Positions 25,803 through 34,094 of a DNA stretch of 64,000 nt are shown one piece after another; the stretch's first letter is position 1; every line of letters begins with the position of its first letter. The notes beneath the pieces are model-generated. The model was not told the origin of the DNA. It saw nothing but the letters and a program-made list of their open reading frames with translations, and made no database searches. A program made the position numbers and the translations under genes. This DNA is from Planctomycetota bacterium (GTDB lineage Bacteria > Planctomycetota > UBA1135 > JACQFD01): NCBI GenBank assembly GCA_016200225.1, contig JACQFD010000027.1, positions 1-64,000 of the forward strand, read 5' to 3'.

Positions 25803-26624
25803 TTACTTTTGTGTTCCGGTACGTTCGCCCGCGGCGCTTTCGATCTTCATTTTCACTTCGGCGACGGCGCCTTCAAGCGCGCCGAGTCTTTTATTTAGTT
25901 TCTCGGCCAGTTCGTCGAGTGCTTTTGCATTCGATTTCCCGGGGCCGGAGTCCAATATCAAATCCGAAGCAGTCTTTGCTTTGTATTCGAAGTCCTTCAC
26001 TCGATTCGACGCTTCGTAAACATCTATCCCGCGGCCCCGCAAAATAATAATATGTCCGAGCGCGGCCGCCGTGAATCCCTCCGGGCCTTTTTCCTGCGGC
26101 GGCGGCTTGAACATGGCGACCGCGTCGCGGGGAGAAGCATAATATAACGGCACAATCGTAATAATGCGGGCGAGGCTCTCCGCGAACTTGATCATATCGG
26201 ATTCGGGAACGGTAAAAAACGTATCGTAAGCGTAGGATGCGTCCGATTTGATCGACCAAGGCAGTCCCGGCGCGGGCGGCGTCTTCAAAATAAAAAATCG
26301 TTTCGACAATTCGCGTTCGAAGAATCTATCCAATTGCGCCTTTGGAACTTCGATCGGCGAAAGGTCGAATTTAAGCGAATGCATCGCGTCGTTCGTCCGG
26401 CCGGATGTTATGAATGGGTGTCCCGTGAGTTGAGACATGTTAATTACAAATTGGCGGACGGTCGCGCCTTTCATTGTAAATTCGAGACGATGCTTATCGT
26501 CCGGCGTTCCCTTCGATTGAACCCCCGTCCCGCTCCGCGCCGCCGCGCCCCCCGATTGCAATATTCCGCCGCCGGCGATCCATGCCAACAAAAGACCGGA
26601 ACAATATAAATATTTCAAGTCCAT
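25803..26624 (-). CDS. Exported secretin-N-domain-like protein, paralogue 1 of 4
   Basis: 273 residues with a signal peptide or lipid-free membrane anchor (YCSGLLLAWIAGGGIL). The N0-like part reads LEFTMKGATVRQFVINMSQL. The second domain has IVPLYYASPRDAVAMFKPPP and HIIILRGRGIDVYEASNRVK, matching the strand-helix layout of secretin N1 domains, but the closing motif differs. A C-terminal coiled coil (LDELAEKLNKRLGALEGAV) is shared with paralogues 2-4. First gene of the array, 37 nt downstream of the unknown helical gene, so the whole minus-strand run from 28.26 kb to 19.2 kb may be transcribed together. Confidence 0.65.
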   Translation of the reverse strand: MDLKYLYCSGLLLAWIAGGGILQSGGAAARSGTGVQSKGTPDDKHRLEFTMKGATVRQFVINMSQLTGHPFITSGRTNDAMHSLKFDLSPIEVPKAQLDRFFERELSKRFFILKTPPAPGLPWSIKSDASYAYDTFFTVPESDMIKFAESLARIITIVPLYYASPRDAVAMFKPPPQEKGPEGFTAAALGHIIILRGRGIDVYEASNRVKDFEYKAKTASDLILDSGPGKSNAKALDELAEKLNKRLGALEGAVAEVKMKIESAAGERTGTQK

Positions 26625-26661
26625 TTCGATATCATGATACGCCGCCCGCGCTTACGAATAC

Positions 26662-27600
26662 TCATTTTTTCTTCGCCGCGCGCAGTTTTGCGACGGCACT
26701 GCGCCAGAGTCTGCCCGTGAGGAGTTTCGCCGTCAATGTGTCGGTGTGCGGATTGAAATTCAGCACGACCGCGTCGGCGATCGGTTTCACGGCGTGGCCG
26801 AGATAGCGGGCGAAACCGACGCGTGCGATCGATCGAAGTTGCAATTGATAGGGCCGCCATCCTTTAACTACAAATAACCGCGCGGCGACGTCGACGCCCG
26901 CGACGGCGGCGTTTCCCGCGAGACGCGCGCTCGTCGCGACGCGGATCGCCATCGCGTTCGAAATTTCGCGCGGCGACCTGCCCTCTTTTTTTGATATTTC
27001 TTCCAAAGCTTTACCGAATTTCAACGCTTCCTCGCGCACTTCGTCGGGCGGTGCGCCCGACATCGATTCGCGGATGCGATCGACGCTGCCGCGGAGTTCG
27101 CCGACGGAGAGCGGCGGCCGGTCGACGTCTCCCTGCAGATTGCCCGCGGTGTTCTCGAGCACGGTTAATAAATGATCGATATTATGAATATTAACATCTT
27201 TTTCGAGCGATCCGCGTTCGCGCAATTCCAAAACGACTTCATCCAAATATTTCCGCGAACCCGACGCGACGTCGTGCACGACGGCGAGCAGCCAGAGCGG
27301 CGAAACGTGAAACACGACCATTGCAGCCGTGTCGACGACCGAACCGACGGCCTGCCGCGCGACGTCGACGTCGCTGCCCGTCTTTTTATTTGATTTTACA
27401 TTTCCGATGCCCTCGGCGAGTATATTTAACGATCGATCGACGGCGGCGTTCCAAAATCGCGTGCCGCGCACGGCCGGCGGAACGACGGCATTTGTTATTT
27501 CGCGCGCCGTCGCGCCCGCCGTGCCTACGACGGAGCGCACCGCGCGCTCGGGAAGGGAGAGCGCGAATATCGATTTTCCTTTCGTCCGTTTTTTCTTCAT
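26662..27600 (-). CDS. Unknown all-helical protein
   Basis: 312 residues from ATG 27600, two bases after the stop of the MetH-activation-like gene. I do not recognise a named family. The protein is nearly all alpha-helical with basic ends (MKKKRTKGK at the start, KLRAAKKK at the end), an N-terminal stretch SLPERAVRSVVGTAGATAREI, a moderately hydrophobic middle helix (MVVFHVSPLWLLAVVHDVA) and GRSPREISNAMAIRVATSA. It has no signal peptide. The amphipathic central part could associate with membranes. It lies between a cobalamin-related gene and the secretin-N-like array on the same strand. Confidence 0.6.
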   Translation of the reverse strand: MKKKRTKGKSIFALSLPERAVRSVVGTAGATAREITNAVVPPAVRGTRFWNAAVDRSLNILAEGIGNVKSNKKTGSDVDVARQAVGSVVDTAAMVVFHVSPLWLLAVVHDVASGSRKYLDEVVLELRERGSLEKDVNIHNIDHLLTVLENTAGNLQGDVDRPPLSVGELRGSVDRIRESMSGAPPDEVREEALKFGKALEEISKKEGRSPREISNAMAIRVATSARLAGNAAVAGVDVAARLFVVKGWRPYQLQLRSIARVGFARYLGHAVKPIADAVVLNFNPHTDTLTAKLLTGRLWRSAVAKLRAAKKK

Positions 27601-27602
27601 AT

Positions 27603-28262
27603 TTAGCCGTCCGCGTCGGCGGGCTGGCGCCGGTATTCGCAATCGCGCATCGAACAATATTTACATCCGAGTTCCGGGCTCGCCGCATCGAGTTCGCGGC
27701 CGAGCGGCACTCCGAAACTGATGGATTTGCGCGGGATCATAATAAAATACTCGTTGACCTCGACGCCGGCGGCCGTTCCGCCGAATACATCGAAGATCGC
27801 CTTCTGCTGTTCGATCGGCCATTTCGGATAACCCGGCGAAACGCGCCGGCCCGCCGCGAGACCGTCGCGTTCGTAATATTTACAAATCCGATAATTTAAC
27901 TCGATCGCCGCCGCCTCGACGGCCGCCGAACCGTACGCGTCGAGCATCATGCCGCGCGCCAGCTCCCCTTCCTTGACGAATCGTTCGGCCTGTTCCTCGA
28001 TCGCCGCGCCGATGCTAACGATTCCTAAAACTAATTTTTCGGCATTCTTAAAGATACCGCCGGAGCCGAATTCGCCCGGCGCGTCGCAACGCGCCGTCGC
28101 CGCTTCGATATGTAATAATTGCCGCCCCGCGCTCTCGACTTCGGCGAGCAACCGACGCATCGGGTCGGTCAGAATCGTCGAGCCCTCGCGATGACCCATC
28201 AAACGGAGCACCTCCGCCTGCGACGGCTGTGTAAAAAGTTGGTGGCGCTGGACGGCGGGCAT
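27603..28262 (-). CDS. MetH-activation-domain-like protein (cobalamin reactivation)
   Basis: 219 residues from ATG 28262 (an earlier TTG at 28280 is possible). Diagnostic stretches match the vitamin B12-dependent methionine synthase activation domain: RRVSPGYPKWPIEQQKAIF, then a segment ending MIPRKSISFGVPLG, and a closing CKYCSMRDCEYRR. In full-length MetH this domain binds S-adenosylmethionine for reductive methylation of cob(II)alamin. Stand-alone forms occur next to split or short methionine synthases, but none is in this window. The extra Cys cluster at the end is usual for short stand-alone versions and may bind metal. Confidence 0.75.
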   Translation of the reverse strand: MPAVQRHQLFTQPSQAEVLRLMGHREGSTILTDPMRRLLAEVESAGRQLLHIEAATARCDAPGEFGSGGIFKNAEKLVLGIVSIGAAIEEQAERFVKEGELARGMMLDAYGSAAVEAAAIELNYRICKYYERDGLAAGRRVSPGYPKWPIEQQKAIFDVFGGTAAGVEVNEYFIMIPRKSISFGVPLGRELDAASPELGCKYCSMRDCEYRRQPADADG

Positions 28263-28312
28263 GGGGAACGCTTCGTTCAATACTTGTCAGGATTTCTATA
28301 TTCTCAAAAACG

Positions 28313-28936
28313 ATGAATGCACACACCCGGCCGGCTTGGCGCGCGCTGCTCGATGCGTTTGTCGCGGCAAATACGAGCGACGGCGCCGTCACGGAGAGGG
28401 CGTTGCGACGTTCGCTGCGCGCGGGGCTGCCGGCATCGGCCGCGCAGGAAGCCATGCGCATGGTGCATCTATTCGGCGGTTTTCCGCGCACGTTGAATGC
28501 ACTGGAGGCCCTGCAACGCGCGTTCGCGGCGACCGGCGTGAAACCCGCAAAGGCATCGGTTGACGCGATTCGCGCCGCCGCGGGCAAGCGGGCATTTCAA
28601 ACAATCTACGAATCGAACGCGGGCGCCGTCACCGCGTACTTGCGCGGCCTCGACCCGCCCGTCGCGCGCTGGATCGCGGACTACGCCTACGCACGCGTCC
28701 TTTCGCGGCCAGAATTAACATTGCGCGAACGCGAACTCCTCGCGGTCGCGGCGCTCGCCGCCACCGGTCAAAATAAACAATTAATTTCGCACGCGCTCGG
28801 CGCGCGCCGCGCGGGCGCGACCGACGCCGAGATTCGCGCCGCCCTGCGCGCCGGCCTCCGCGCGATCGCTAAAGATGCGCGCGGCCGCGCGCTCGCGTCC
28901 CTCAAACGGGTCTTCCCGTGGAAAACAAACAAATGA
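28313..28936 (+). CDS. Carboxymuconolactone-decarboxylase (CMD) family protein, duplicated domain
   Basis: 207 residues, all-helical. Two CMD-like halves are visible: LRRSLRAGLPASAAQEAM ... GGFPRTLNALEALQRAF and LTLRERELLAVAALAATG ... LISHALGARRAGATDAEI. The second half has the family His (SHALGA) but not the CxxxH pair of the alkyl hydroperoxidase AhpD type, so peroxidase activity is unlikely; it resembles the gamma-carboxymuconolactone decarboxylase side of the family. Divergent from the MetH-activation-like gene with a 50-bp gap. Substrate unknown. Confidence 0.72.
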   Translation: MNAHTRPAWRALLDAFVAANTSDGAVTERALRRSLRAGLPASAAQEAMRMVHLFGGFPRTLNALEALQRAFAATGVKPAKASVDAIRAAAGKRAFQTIYESNAGAVTAYLRGLDPPVARWIADYAYARVLSRPELTLRERELLAVAALAATGQNKQLISHALGARRAGATDAEIRAALRAGLRAIAKDARGRALASLKRVFPWKTNK

Positions 28937-28991
28937 GAAATTATTTCGCTCATTTTGGAGAGTGCATCCGGTTTCCATACGGTATGTCACG

Positions 28992-29873
28992 ATGGAAAAG
29001 GATACAAAAAACAACAATTCCCGCGGGGAAGCGCGACGGCGCCAGCGGGGTTATTCTATTGTTGAATTATTAATTGCAATTTCGGCGCTGACCCTCGGTC
29101 TCGTCGCCGCCTACGCCGCGCAACTCTCGGCCGTCTCGCTATCGAACGTCGCGCGCGAAACCGATCTCTCGACATTCGCATCGCACAGCGCGATGGAGTC
29201 GGTGCTCGCCCGGTCATTTATACAAATGATCGATCCCGACCCGCCGGTCGGTTCGGTCGACGTGACGGAACTCGCGTGCATGCAGCCGCCCTACGACCCG
29301 CGCGGATTTGCATATTACAATTCGCACTCGTCGACCTATCCCGATGCGCCGCCGTCCGACTACCTCAGCGCGAACACGACGCTTTATAATAAAGTATTAT
29401 CATACGGCGCCCGCGTCTGGCAGCCGGTGCAGTCGGCGACGCAGAAGACCGATCCGGCGACCAACGTAACCTATACGTTGTATCCGATCGGACAATTGCA
29501 GCGTCCGAAAATACTCGTATGGTTCGAACCGCGGCCCATCATGCTGAACGGTTCGACCGCCGCCTACTGCAGCACGGTTGTAAAGAATAACTTCCTCGGT
29601 TATCCGGCGCTCGTGCCGACGCTCGCGGATCCAAATGATCTCACGTCGGGCCAGCCGTCCACGATCGTGACGGCGATCGGCTGGTATCCGCTCAACCAAA
29701 AGCACGATTCCACGAAGGCGAATGCATTCAATCCGCTCGACATGTTCGTTCCGCCGAACGACGGATCGTCAACGTTTACGACCGGCGAAATCGCGCAATT
29801 CCAAAACGCTTTGAATAATTATAAACAATCGGGCCTGCGGGTCCAATATAGCAGAACGGTGGTGCGGCCTTGA
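28992..29873 (+). CDS. PilV-like prepilin of the second cassette
   Basis: 293 residues from ATG 28992; the open frame extends upstream into the CMD gene region but without a leader. The leader ends RQRG, followed by YSIVELLIAISALTLGLVAAYA: prepilin peptidase site with Glu at +5. SHSAMESVLARSFI follows, in the place of the PilV-type helix. The C-terminal domain is large for a PilV. The gene starts 55 nt after the CMD gene and its TGA overlaps the TTG start of the next pilin gene. Confidence 0.8.
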   Translation: MEKDTKNNNSRGEARRRQRGYSIVELLIAISALTLGLVAAYAAQLSAVSLSNVARETDLSTFASHSAMESVLARSFIQMIDPDPPVGSVDVTELACMQPPYDPRGFAYYNSHSSTYPDAPPSDYLSANTTLYNKVLSYGARVWQPVQSATQKTDPATNVTYTLYPIGQLQRPKILVWFEPRPIMLNGSTAAYCSTVVKNNFLGYPALVPTLADPNDLTSGQPSTIVTAIGWYPLNQKHDSTKANAFNPLDMFVPPNDGSSTFTTGEIAQFQNALNNYKQSGLRVQYSRTVVRP

Positions 29874-30703
29874 ATAATATACACAAATCGATCGGACCGC
29901 GCGGCGCGCGCGGAAGTTCGCTCATCGAAATGATGATCGTGACGTCGGTCTTCGTCCTCGTGGCGACGTCGATTTACGGCACGCTGGCAAATATTACACA
30001 TATGACGGTCGAGAGCGACTCGTCAGTGGCGCTCGAGATCCAAGGGCAGAACGCGCTGAACAGCATCATCGGAGAGTTGAAAACCGCCGGATTCTATCGT
30101 TTACAAACGAACCAGACGCTCACGACTTATAGTGCCTCGCTGTGGTCGAACACGCCTTGGAACGATCCTCATAAGAGCTGGGATTCTCCTTATCTATTCG
30201 CGGGCGACGGCGTCGCGTACGGCGTATTCGCGCCGCTCAACCACACGCCGGCAGACCACGCGGCCGTTCCGGCGGATGAGGAATACCATGCGACGCAGGA
30301 ATTCGCATTTATACCAATAGCGCCATTTGTTACTGTTCCCGCGGCCACGCCGACGGCGACGATCACTTGGGCCGCGTCGGGCCTCGGAGCGGCGGCAAAT
30401 ATCGTCGTGCCGCTCAACTGGCAGGTCATTTCATATGAACTTATAACAGTCAAGGGCGTTAACTATCTCAAACGTCGCGCGCGAACGTTGAATCAGTCGA
30501 ATCCGCTCACGTTGGGCGGCATCGTCAGCGAAAAGGATCTCGCGCGAGACGTCGAAGCGGTGCGCTTCGACACGGCCGAAACCGACGCGTCGCTTCCGCT
30601 TTATACAGTTAAAGTAACCATTTGGCTGCGAAGGAAACTCGCTTCGGGCGAACTCATGCAACAGAAAGTTCAGTCGCTCGTCGCGCTTAGGAATTCTATC
30701 TGA
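29870..30703 (+). CDS. PilW-like prepilin of the second cassette
   Basis: 277 residues. The only start that keeps the leader is the TTG at 29870, which overlaps the previous stop (TTGA). The leader RGARG precedes SSLIEMMIVTSVFVLVATSIYG: prepilin site with Glu at +5. NALNSIIGELKTAGFYRLQ follows, as in PilW proteins. The C-terminal part contains ITYELI-like strands and ends with VQSLVALRN, a typical PilW ending. Cotranscribed with its neighbours. Confidence 0.82.
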   Translation: MNNIHKSIGPRGARGSSLIEMMIVTSVFVLVATSIYGTLANITHMTVESDSSVALEIQGQNALNSIIGELKTAGFYRLQTNQTLTTYSASLWSNTPWNDPHKSWDSPYLFAGDGVAYGVFAPLNHTPADHAAVPADEEYHATQEFAFIPIAPFVTVPAATPTATITWAASGLGAAANIVVPLNWQVISYELITVKGVNYLKRRARTLNQSNPLTLGGIVSEKDLARDVEAVRFDTAETDASLPLYTVKVTIWLRRKLASGELMQQKVQSLVALRNSI

Positions 30704-30742
30704 AGTTCTTGATACAATACTTTATAACGAAAGAGTCTTTAC

Positions 30743-32761
30743 ATGCTTTGCTCATTACTGAAACATCGGAACGCGGACGCCGCGCGCTCACGCGGCTCCA
30801 TCATGATCGTAACGCTGGTTGTACTATTCGCGGTAGCCGGATTTTCGCTCGCGATGCTCATGATGTCGTCGGCGGGCCAGCGCACGTCGATCGTCAACTC
30901 CAAAAAATACAGCGCACAGGCGCTCGCCGATGCCGCTGTCGAAGTGGGGAAGAACTGGTGCCAGACCCAGTGGGCAAATCAAAGCGGCACCGCCGTTTCC
31001 GCGATGGCCGCCGATAATTTAAATGCGCTTCAGAATCCGGCGAAATGGAATATTATATCCATCTCGGGCTATGCCGCCCGTTGGGCGCTTATTAAAGTAA
31101 ATCCAACGCTGTCGCCGACGCCGAACGGTTCGTCGCCGTGCCAATACGTCACCGGCACGAACGGCTGGTACGCGGACGGCACCGACGGCGTCCGAACCTT
31201 TCATTATACTTATGCGGTCTACGGGCGCGCCGAATTTACAACAAAACAGAGCGCGGGAGACGTGAACTCCATCGCGGCGCAGTCGAGCCAGATTATCGAA
31301 AACCAAGTCACGCCGTTGTTTCAGTACGCAGTTTTCTACAATAGCGATCTCGAGATTCTACCGGGACCCAACATGACGCTGACCGGGCGCGTGCATTCCA
31401 ATCGGGATATGTATCTCGGTTGCGGCGGAACGATGACCCTGGCGACTAATTATGTGCGCGCCGTGGGAAAATTGTATCGAAAGCGAAAAGACGACGGCAC
31501 CGTCACCGCGGGCACCGTCCTCGTTCAGAATATGGCAAAATTAGGCGATTCTGATCCTACAAACGATTACAATACAACGCTGCCGAACGGCACGGGCTCG
31601 CAAGCAAAGATATTTTCGAAAGCGGACATGGCCGCGCTCGGCATCAATACCGCCGAGGGATTCGACTCCACATTCGGCGGTTACGATTACAATGGAAACG
31701 GCGTTCTTACAGATGCGTCCGACTGGAACAACTGGGGGGCGCAGGCGATGTCGCTTTACGGCGGAACCGTTCAGACGAGCGATATGCAGGTTCCGGCCGC
31801 CCAGCCTCCGCAACAAAACCTGACGCTCGATCCGTTCGTTGCGAAGACCGGCGGCGATTATGACGTCGACTCGAGCGGTAATTATTATGCAGTGACTCCC
31901 GGAACCGGCAATTATACAAAAGGCTATTTGCACAGCAAGGCCGGATTAATTATCAAAAATGGCGTCGCGTACGCGCCCGACGGAACCGTGCTCACGACCG
32001 CGCTCAAATCCGGCACGATCACGAGCATCAGCATTTGGGACGCACGCGAGAACAAGAGCGTTCCCCAAGTCAAAGTCGACGTCGCGCTTCTCAAGCAATC
32101 TCTCGAACAGTCGGGCAGCACCGGCACTCTCGGAACACTAAAGAACTCGTGGAACGGGCTTTTGTATATTACGGATATGACGGCGACAACGACTTCGCTC
32201 AAGGGGGTTCTGCTCGCGAACGGCACCGAGCTTCCTAACAATCCGATCACGAGCGCGAAGCAGGGGCTGACGCTCGCTTCAAATCTGCCCGTGTACGTTC
32301 AGGGAGACTATAATACAAAAGTCAACGGCAACACGTCGGCGACGAACGATCCGGCGTTCCGCAAACCGGCGTCCATTATCGCGGACGCGGTGAATCTATT
32401 GTCAAACTCGTGGAACAATACTAAAACTTCGGGTTCATCGCTGCCGACGGCGTCGAACACTACATTTAACACCGCGATGATCGCCGGCAACGTCGTCACC
32501 GCCGGAACCAAGTACAGCGGCGGCCTCGAGAATCTTCCGCGCTTCCACGAGGATTGGTCCAATAAGAACGCAACGATTGCCGGTTCATTCGTTAATTTGT
32601 GGGCGTCGAAGCTGGCGAAAGGCGCGTGGCTCTACGGTCCGCCCGTCTACAACGCGCCGAACCGCCTCTGGGATTTCGATCCTAACTATAAGGATTTTAC
32701 AAAAATTCCGCCGTTCACGCCGCTCGTCGTCAACATCAAGGAAGTCTCGACGCAGCAGTAA
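30743..32761 (+). CDS. PilX-like pilus assembly protein of the second cassette
   Basis: 672 residues. Near the N-terminus RSRG is followed by SIMIVTLVVLFAVAGFSLAML, a pilin helix without Glu at +5 as in PilX, then YSAQALADAAVEVG. The large C-terminal part contains TGRVHSNRDMYLGC, typical of PilX-type proteins with beta-helical surface domains, and an EF-hand-like loop DYNGNGVLTDASDW. It matches the minus-strand PilX-like gene in layout and is its functional counterpart in the second cassette. No terminator follows, but a row of small hairpins starts 10 nt after the stop. Confidence 0.82.
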   Translation: MLCSLLKHRNADAARSRGSIMIVTLVVLFAVAGFSLAMLMMSSAGQRTSIVNSKKYSAQALADAAVEVGKNWCQTQWANQSGTAVSAMAADNLNALQNPAKWNIISISGYAARWALIKVNPTLSPTPNGSSPCQYVTGTNGWYADGTDGVRTFHYTYAVYGRAEFTTKQSAGDVNSIAAQSSQIIENQVTPLFQYAVFYNSDLEILPGPNMTLTGRVHSNRDMYLGCGGTMTLATNYVRAVGKLYRKRKDDGTVTAGTVLVQNMAKLGDSDPTNDYNTTLPNGTGSQAKIFSKADMAALGINTAEGFDSTFGGYDYNGNGVLTDASDWNNWGAQAMSLYGGTVQTSDMQVPAAQPPQQNLTLDPFVAKTGGDYDVDSSGNYYAVTPGTGNYTKGYLHSKAGLIIKNGVAYAPDGTVLTTALKSGTITSISIWDARENKSVPQVKVDVALLKQSLEQSGSTGTLGTLKNSWNGLLYITDMTATTTSLKGVLLANGTELPNNPITSAKQGLTLASNLPVYVQGDYNTKVNGNTSATNDPAFRKPASIIADAVNLLSNSWNNTKTSGSSLPTASNTTFNTAMIAGNVVTAGTKYSGGLENLPRFHEDWSNKNATIAGSFVNLWASKLAKGAWLYGPPVYNAPNRLWDFDPNYKDFTKIPPFTPLVVNIKEVSTQQ

Positions 32762-32880
32762 TATTCGGGCGGAAAGTTTTTCCAGTTGTAACTGAAGTTG
32801 AAGAAATGTTCCGGGAATCCCCTTAATAAAGGGGGTCCGTGCGCGCGATAAGCTCCGAGTAGGAATATCCGGAGTTTATC
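32762..32880 (+). promoter_or_regulatory. Gap with four consecutive small hairpins
   Basis: In 119 bp I see GGAAA/TTTCC (32771-32783), CAGTT/AACTG (32784-32795), TCCCCTT/AAGGGGG (32818-32835) and the 11-bp stem next to the start codon (32847-32880, listed separately). The third may end the pilin transcript, although no T-run follows. Promoter boxes are not obvious. Confidence 0.5.
32847..32880 (+). promoter_or_regulatory. Hairpin that can hide the ribosome-binding site of the binding-protein gene
   Basis: GATAAGCTCCG (32847-32857) can pair with CGGAGTTTATC (32870-32880), ten Watson-Crick pairs plus one G-U, with a 12-nt loop. The 3' arm contains the Shine-Dalgarno GGAG (32871-32874) and ends at the base before ATG 32881. 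In the folded RNA the ribosome site would be blocked. It could respond to temperature, a protein or a ligand, or be a DNA operator. Confidence 0.65.
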
Positions 32881-34089
32881 ATGCGCACATGGAAAATTTG
32901 TTTCATTGGATTGTATCTATTCGGAGCGGGCGACGGCAACGCGCCCGCCAGCCGTCCTGTCATTCGTCTCGGCATGTCCGCGGCGTTCACCGGTCCGTCG
33001 GCACAGCTCGGAAGCGAGATGCGCGACGGCATCCGCTGCGCGATCGAGATTTGTAATCAATCGGGCGGCATTGGCGGATCGCACATCGATCTCATCGCCC
33101 TCGACGACGGTTACGAACCGGCAAGAACGGTCCCGAATATACATAAATTGCTGAATGAGCATAATGTCATTTCGCTGATCGGTAATGTCGGAACTCCGAC
33201 GGCGGTGGCGGCGCTCCCGATTCTTAATGAACGCAAGACGGTGCTCTTCGGAGCGTTCACGGGAGCGGGCGCGCTTCGCAAGTCGCCTCCCGATCCTTAT
33301 GTTATTAACTATCGAGCGAGCTACGCCGAGGAAACGGGCGCAATGGTCGACGCGCTCGTCGGCATCCTGAAACTGCAACCGCGCGAAATCGGGCTCTTTA
33401 CACAAAGAGACGCGTACGGCGACGCGGGATATGCAGGCGCGATCGCCGCGATGAAACGCAATGGACTCGCTAACGAAAACGACGTCGCGCACGGCCGCTA
33501 CGAGCGAAACACCGTCGCCGTCGAACAGGCGCTCGCCGATATTTTACAAAACGATCCGCCGCCGCGCGCCGTGATCATGGTGGGATCGTACAAACCCTGC
33601 GCCGCTTTTATTAAATTATCGAAACAGAATAATTTAAAAGCGCTCTTCTTAAATGTTTCATTCGTGGGCACGAGCGGCCTTGTCAACGAACTCGGAGCCG
33701 ACGGCGACGGCGTGATCATCACGCAGGTCGTGCCCCACTTCGATTGCGATCAGCCGATTTCCAAACAATTTCGAAATTCAATATCACAAATCCAAGGCGA
33801 AGACGGAAAACCCGTTCCCGCGAGCTTCGGCGCATTTGAAGGATTCGTCGCCGCGAGAATCTTTCTGCAGGCAATGCAAAAGAACGCACAGATTCCGACT
33901 CGCGAAAGCGTCGCGACGCAACTGGATCAAATGGGCACCTTCGATATCGGTCTTGGCGTGCCGCTGCATCTTTCGCGCGACGACCATCAAGCGTGCCATA
34001 CGGTGTGGCCGACGATTCTGAAGGGCTCGAAAGTCCAGCCCTTCGAATGGAAGGATCTCGCGACTCCAATGAATAATAAAACCCGATAA
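32881..34089 (+). CDS. Periplasmic branched-chain-amino-acid/amide-type binding protein
   Basis: 402 residues with a short signal peptide (ICFIGLYLFGAG). It matches the type I periplasmic binding fold: IRLGMSAAFTGPSAQLGSEMRDGI at the start, NQSGGIGGSHIDLIALDDGYEPAR, then AVIMVGSYKPCAAFIKLSKQN and SFGAFEGFVAARIFLQAM. No ABC permease or ATPase genes are near. Instead a hybrid histidine kinase starts 5 nt downstream, so it is more likely the sensing subunit of that kinase than a transporter part. The ligand cannot be read from the sequence; amino acids, amides or ureas are typical for the family. Confidence 0.87.
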   Translation: MRTWKICFIGLYLFGAGDGNAPASRPVIRLGMSAAFTGPSAQLGSEMRDGIRCAIEICNQSGGIGGSHIDLIALDDGYEPARTVPNIHKLLNEHNVISLIGNVGTPTAVAALPILNERKTVLFGAFTGAGALRKSPPDPYVINYRASYAEETGAMVDALVGILKLQPREIGLFTQRDAYGDAGYAGAIAAMKRNGLANENDVAHGRYERNTVAVEQALADILQNDPPPRAVIMVGSYKPCAAFIKLSKQNNLKALFLNVSFVGTSGLVNELGADGDGVIITQVVPHFDCDQPISKQFRNSISQIQGEDGKPVPASFGAFEGFVAARIFLQAMQKNAQIPTRESVATQLDQMGTFDIGLGVPLHLSRDDHQACHTVWPTILKGSKVQPFEWKDLATPMNNKTR

Positions 34090-34094
34090 GTTAA

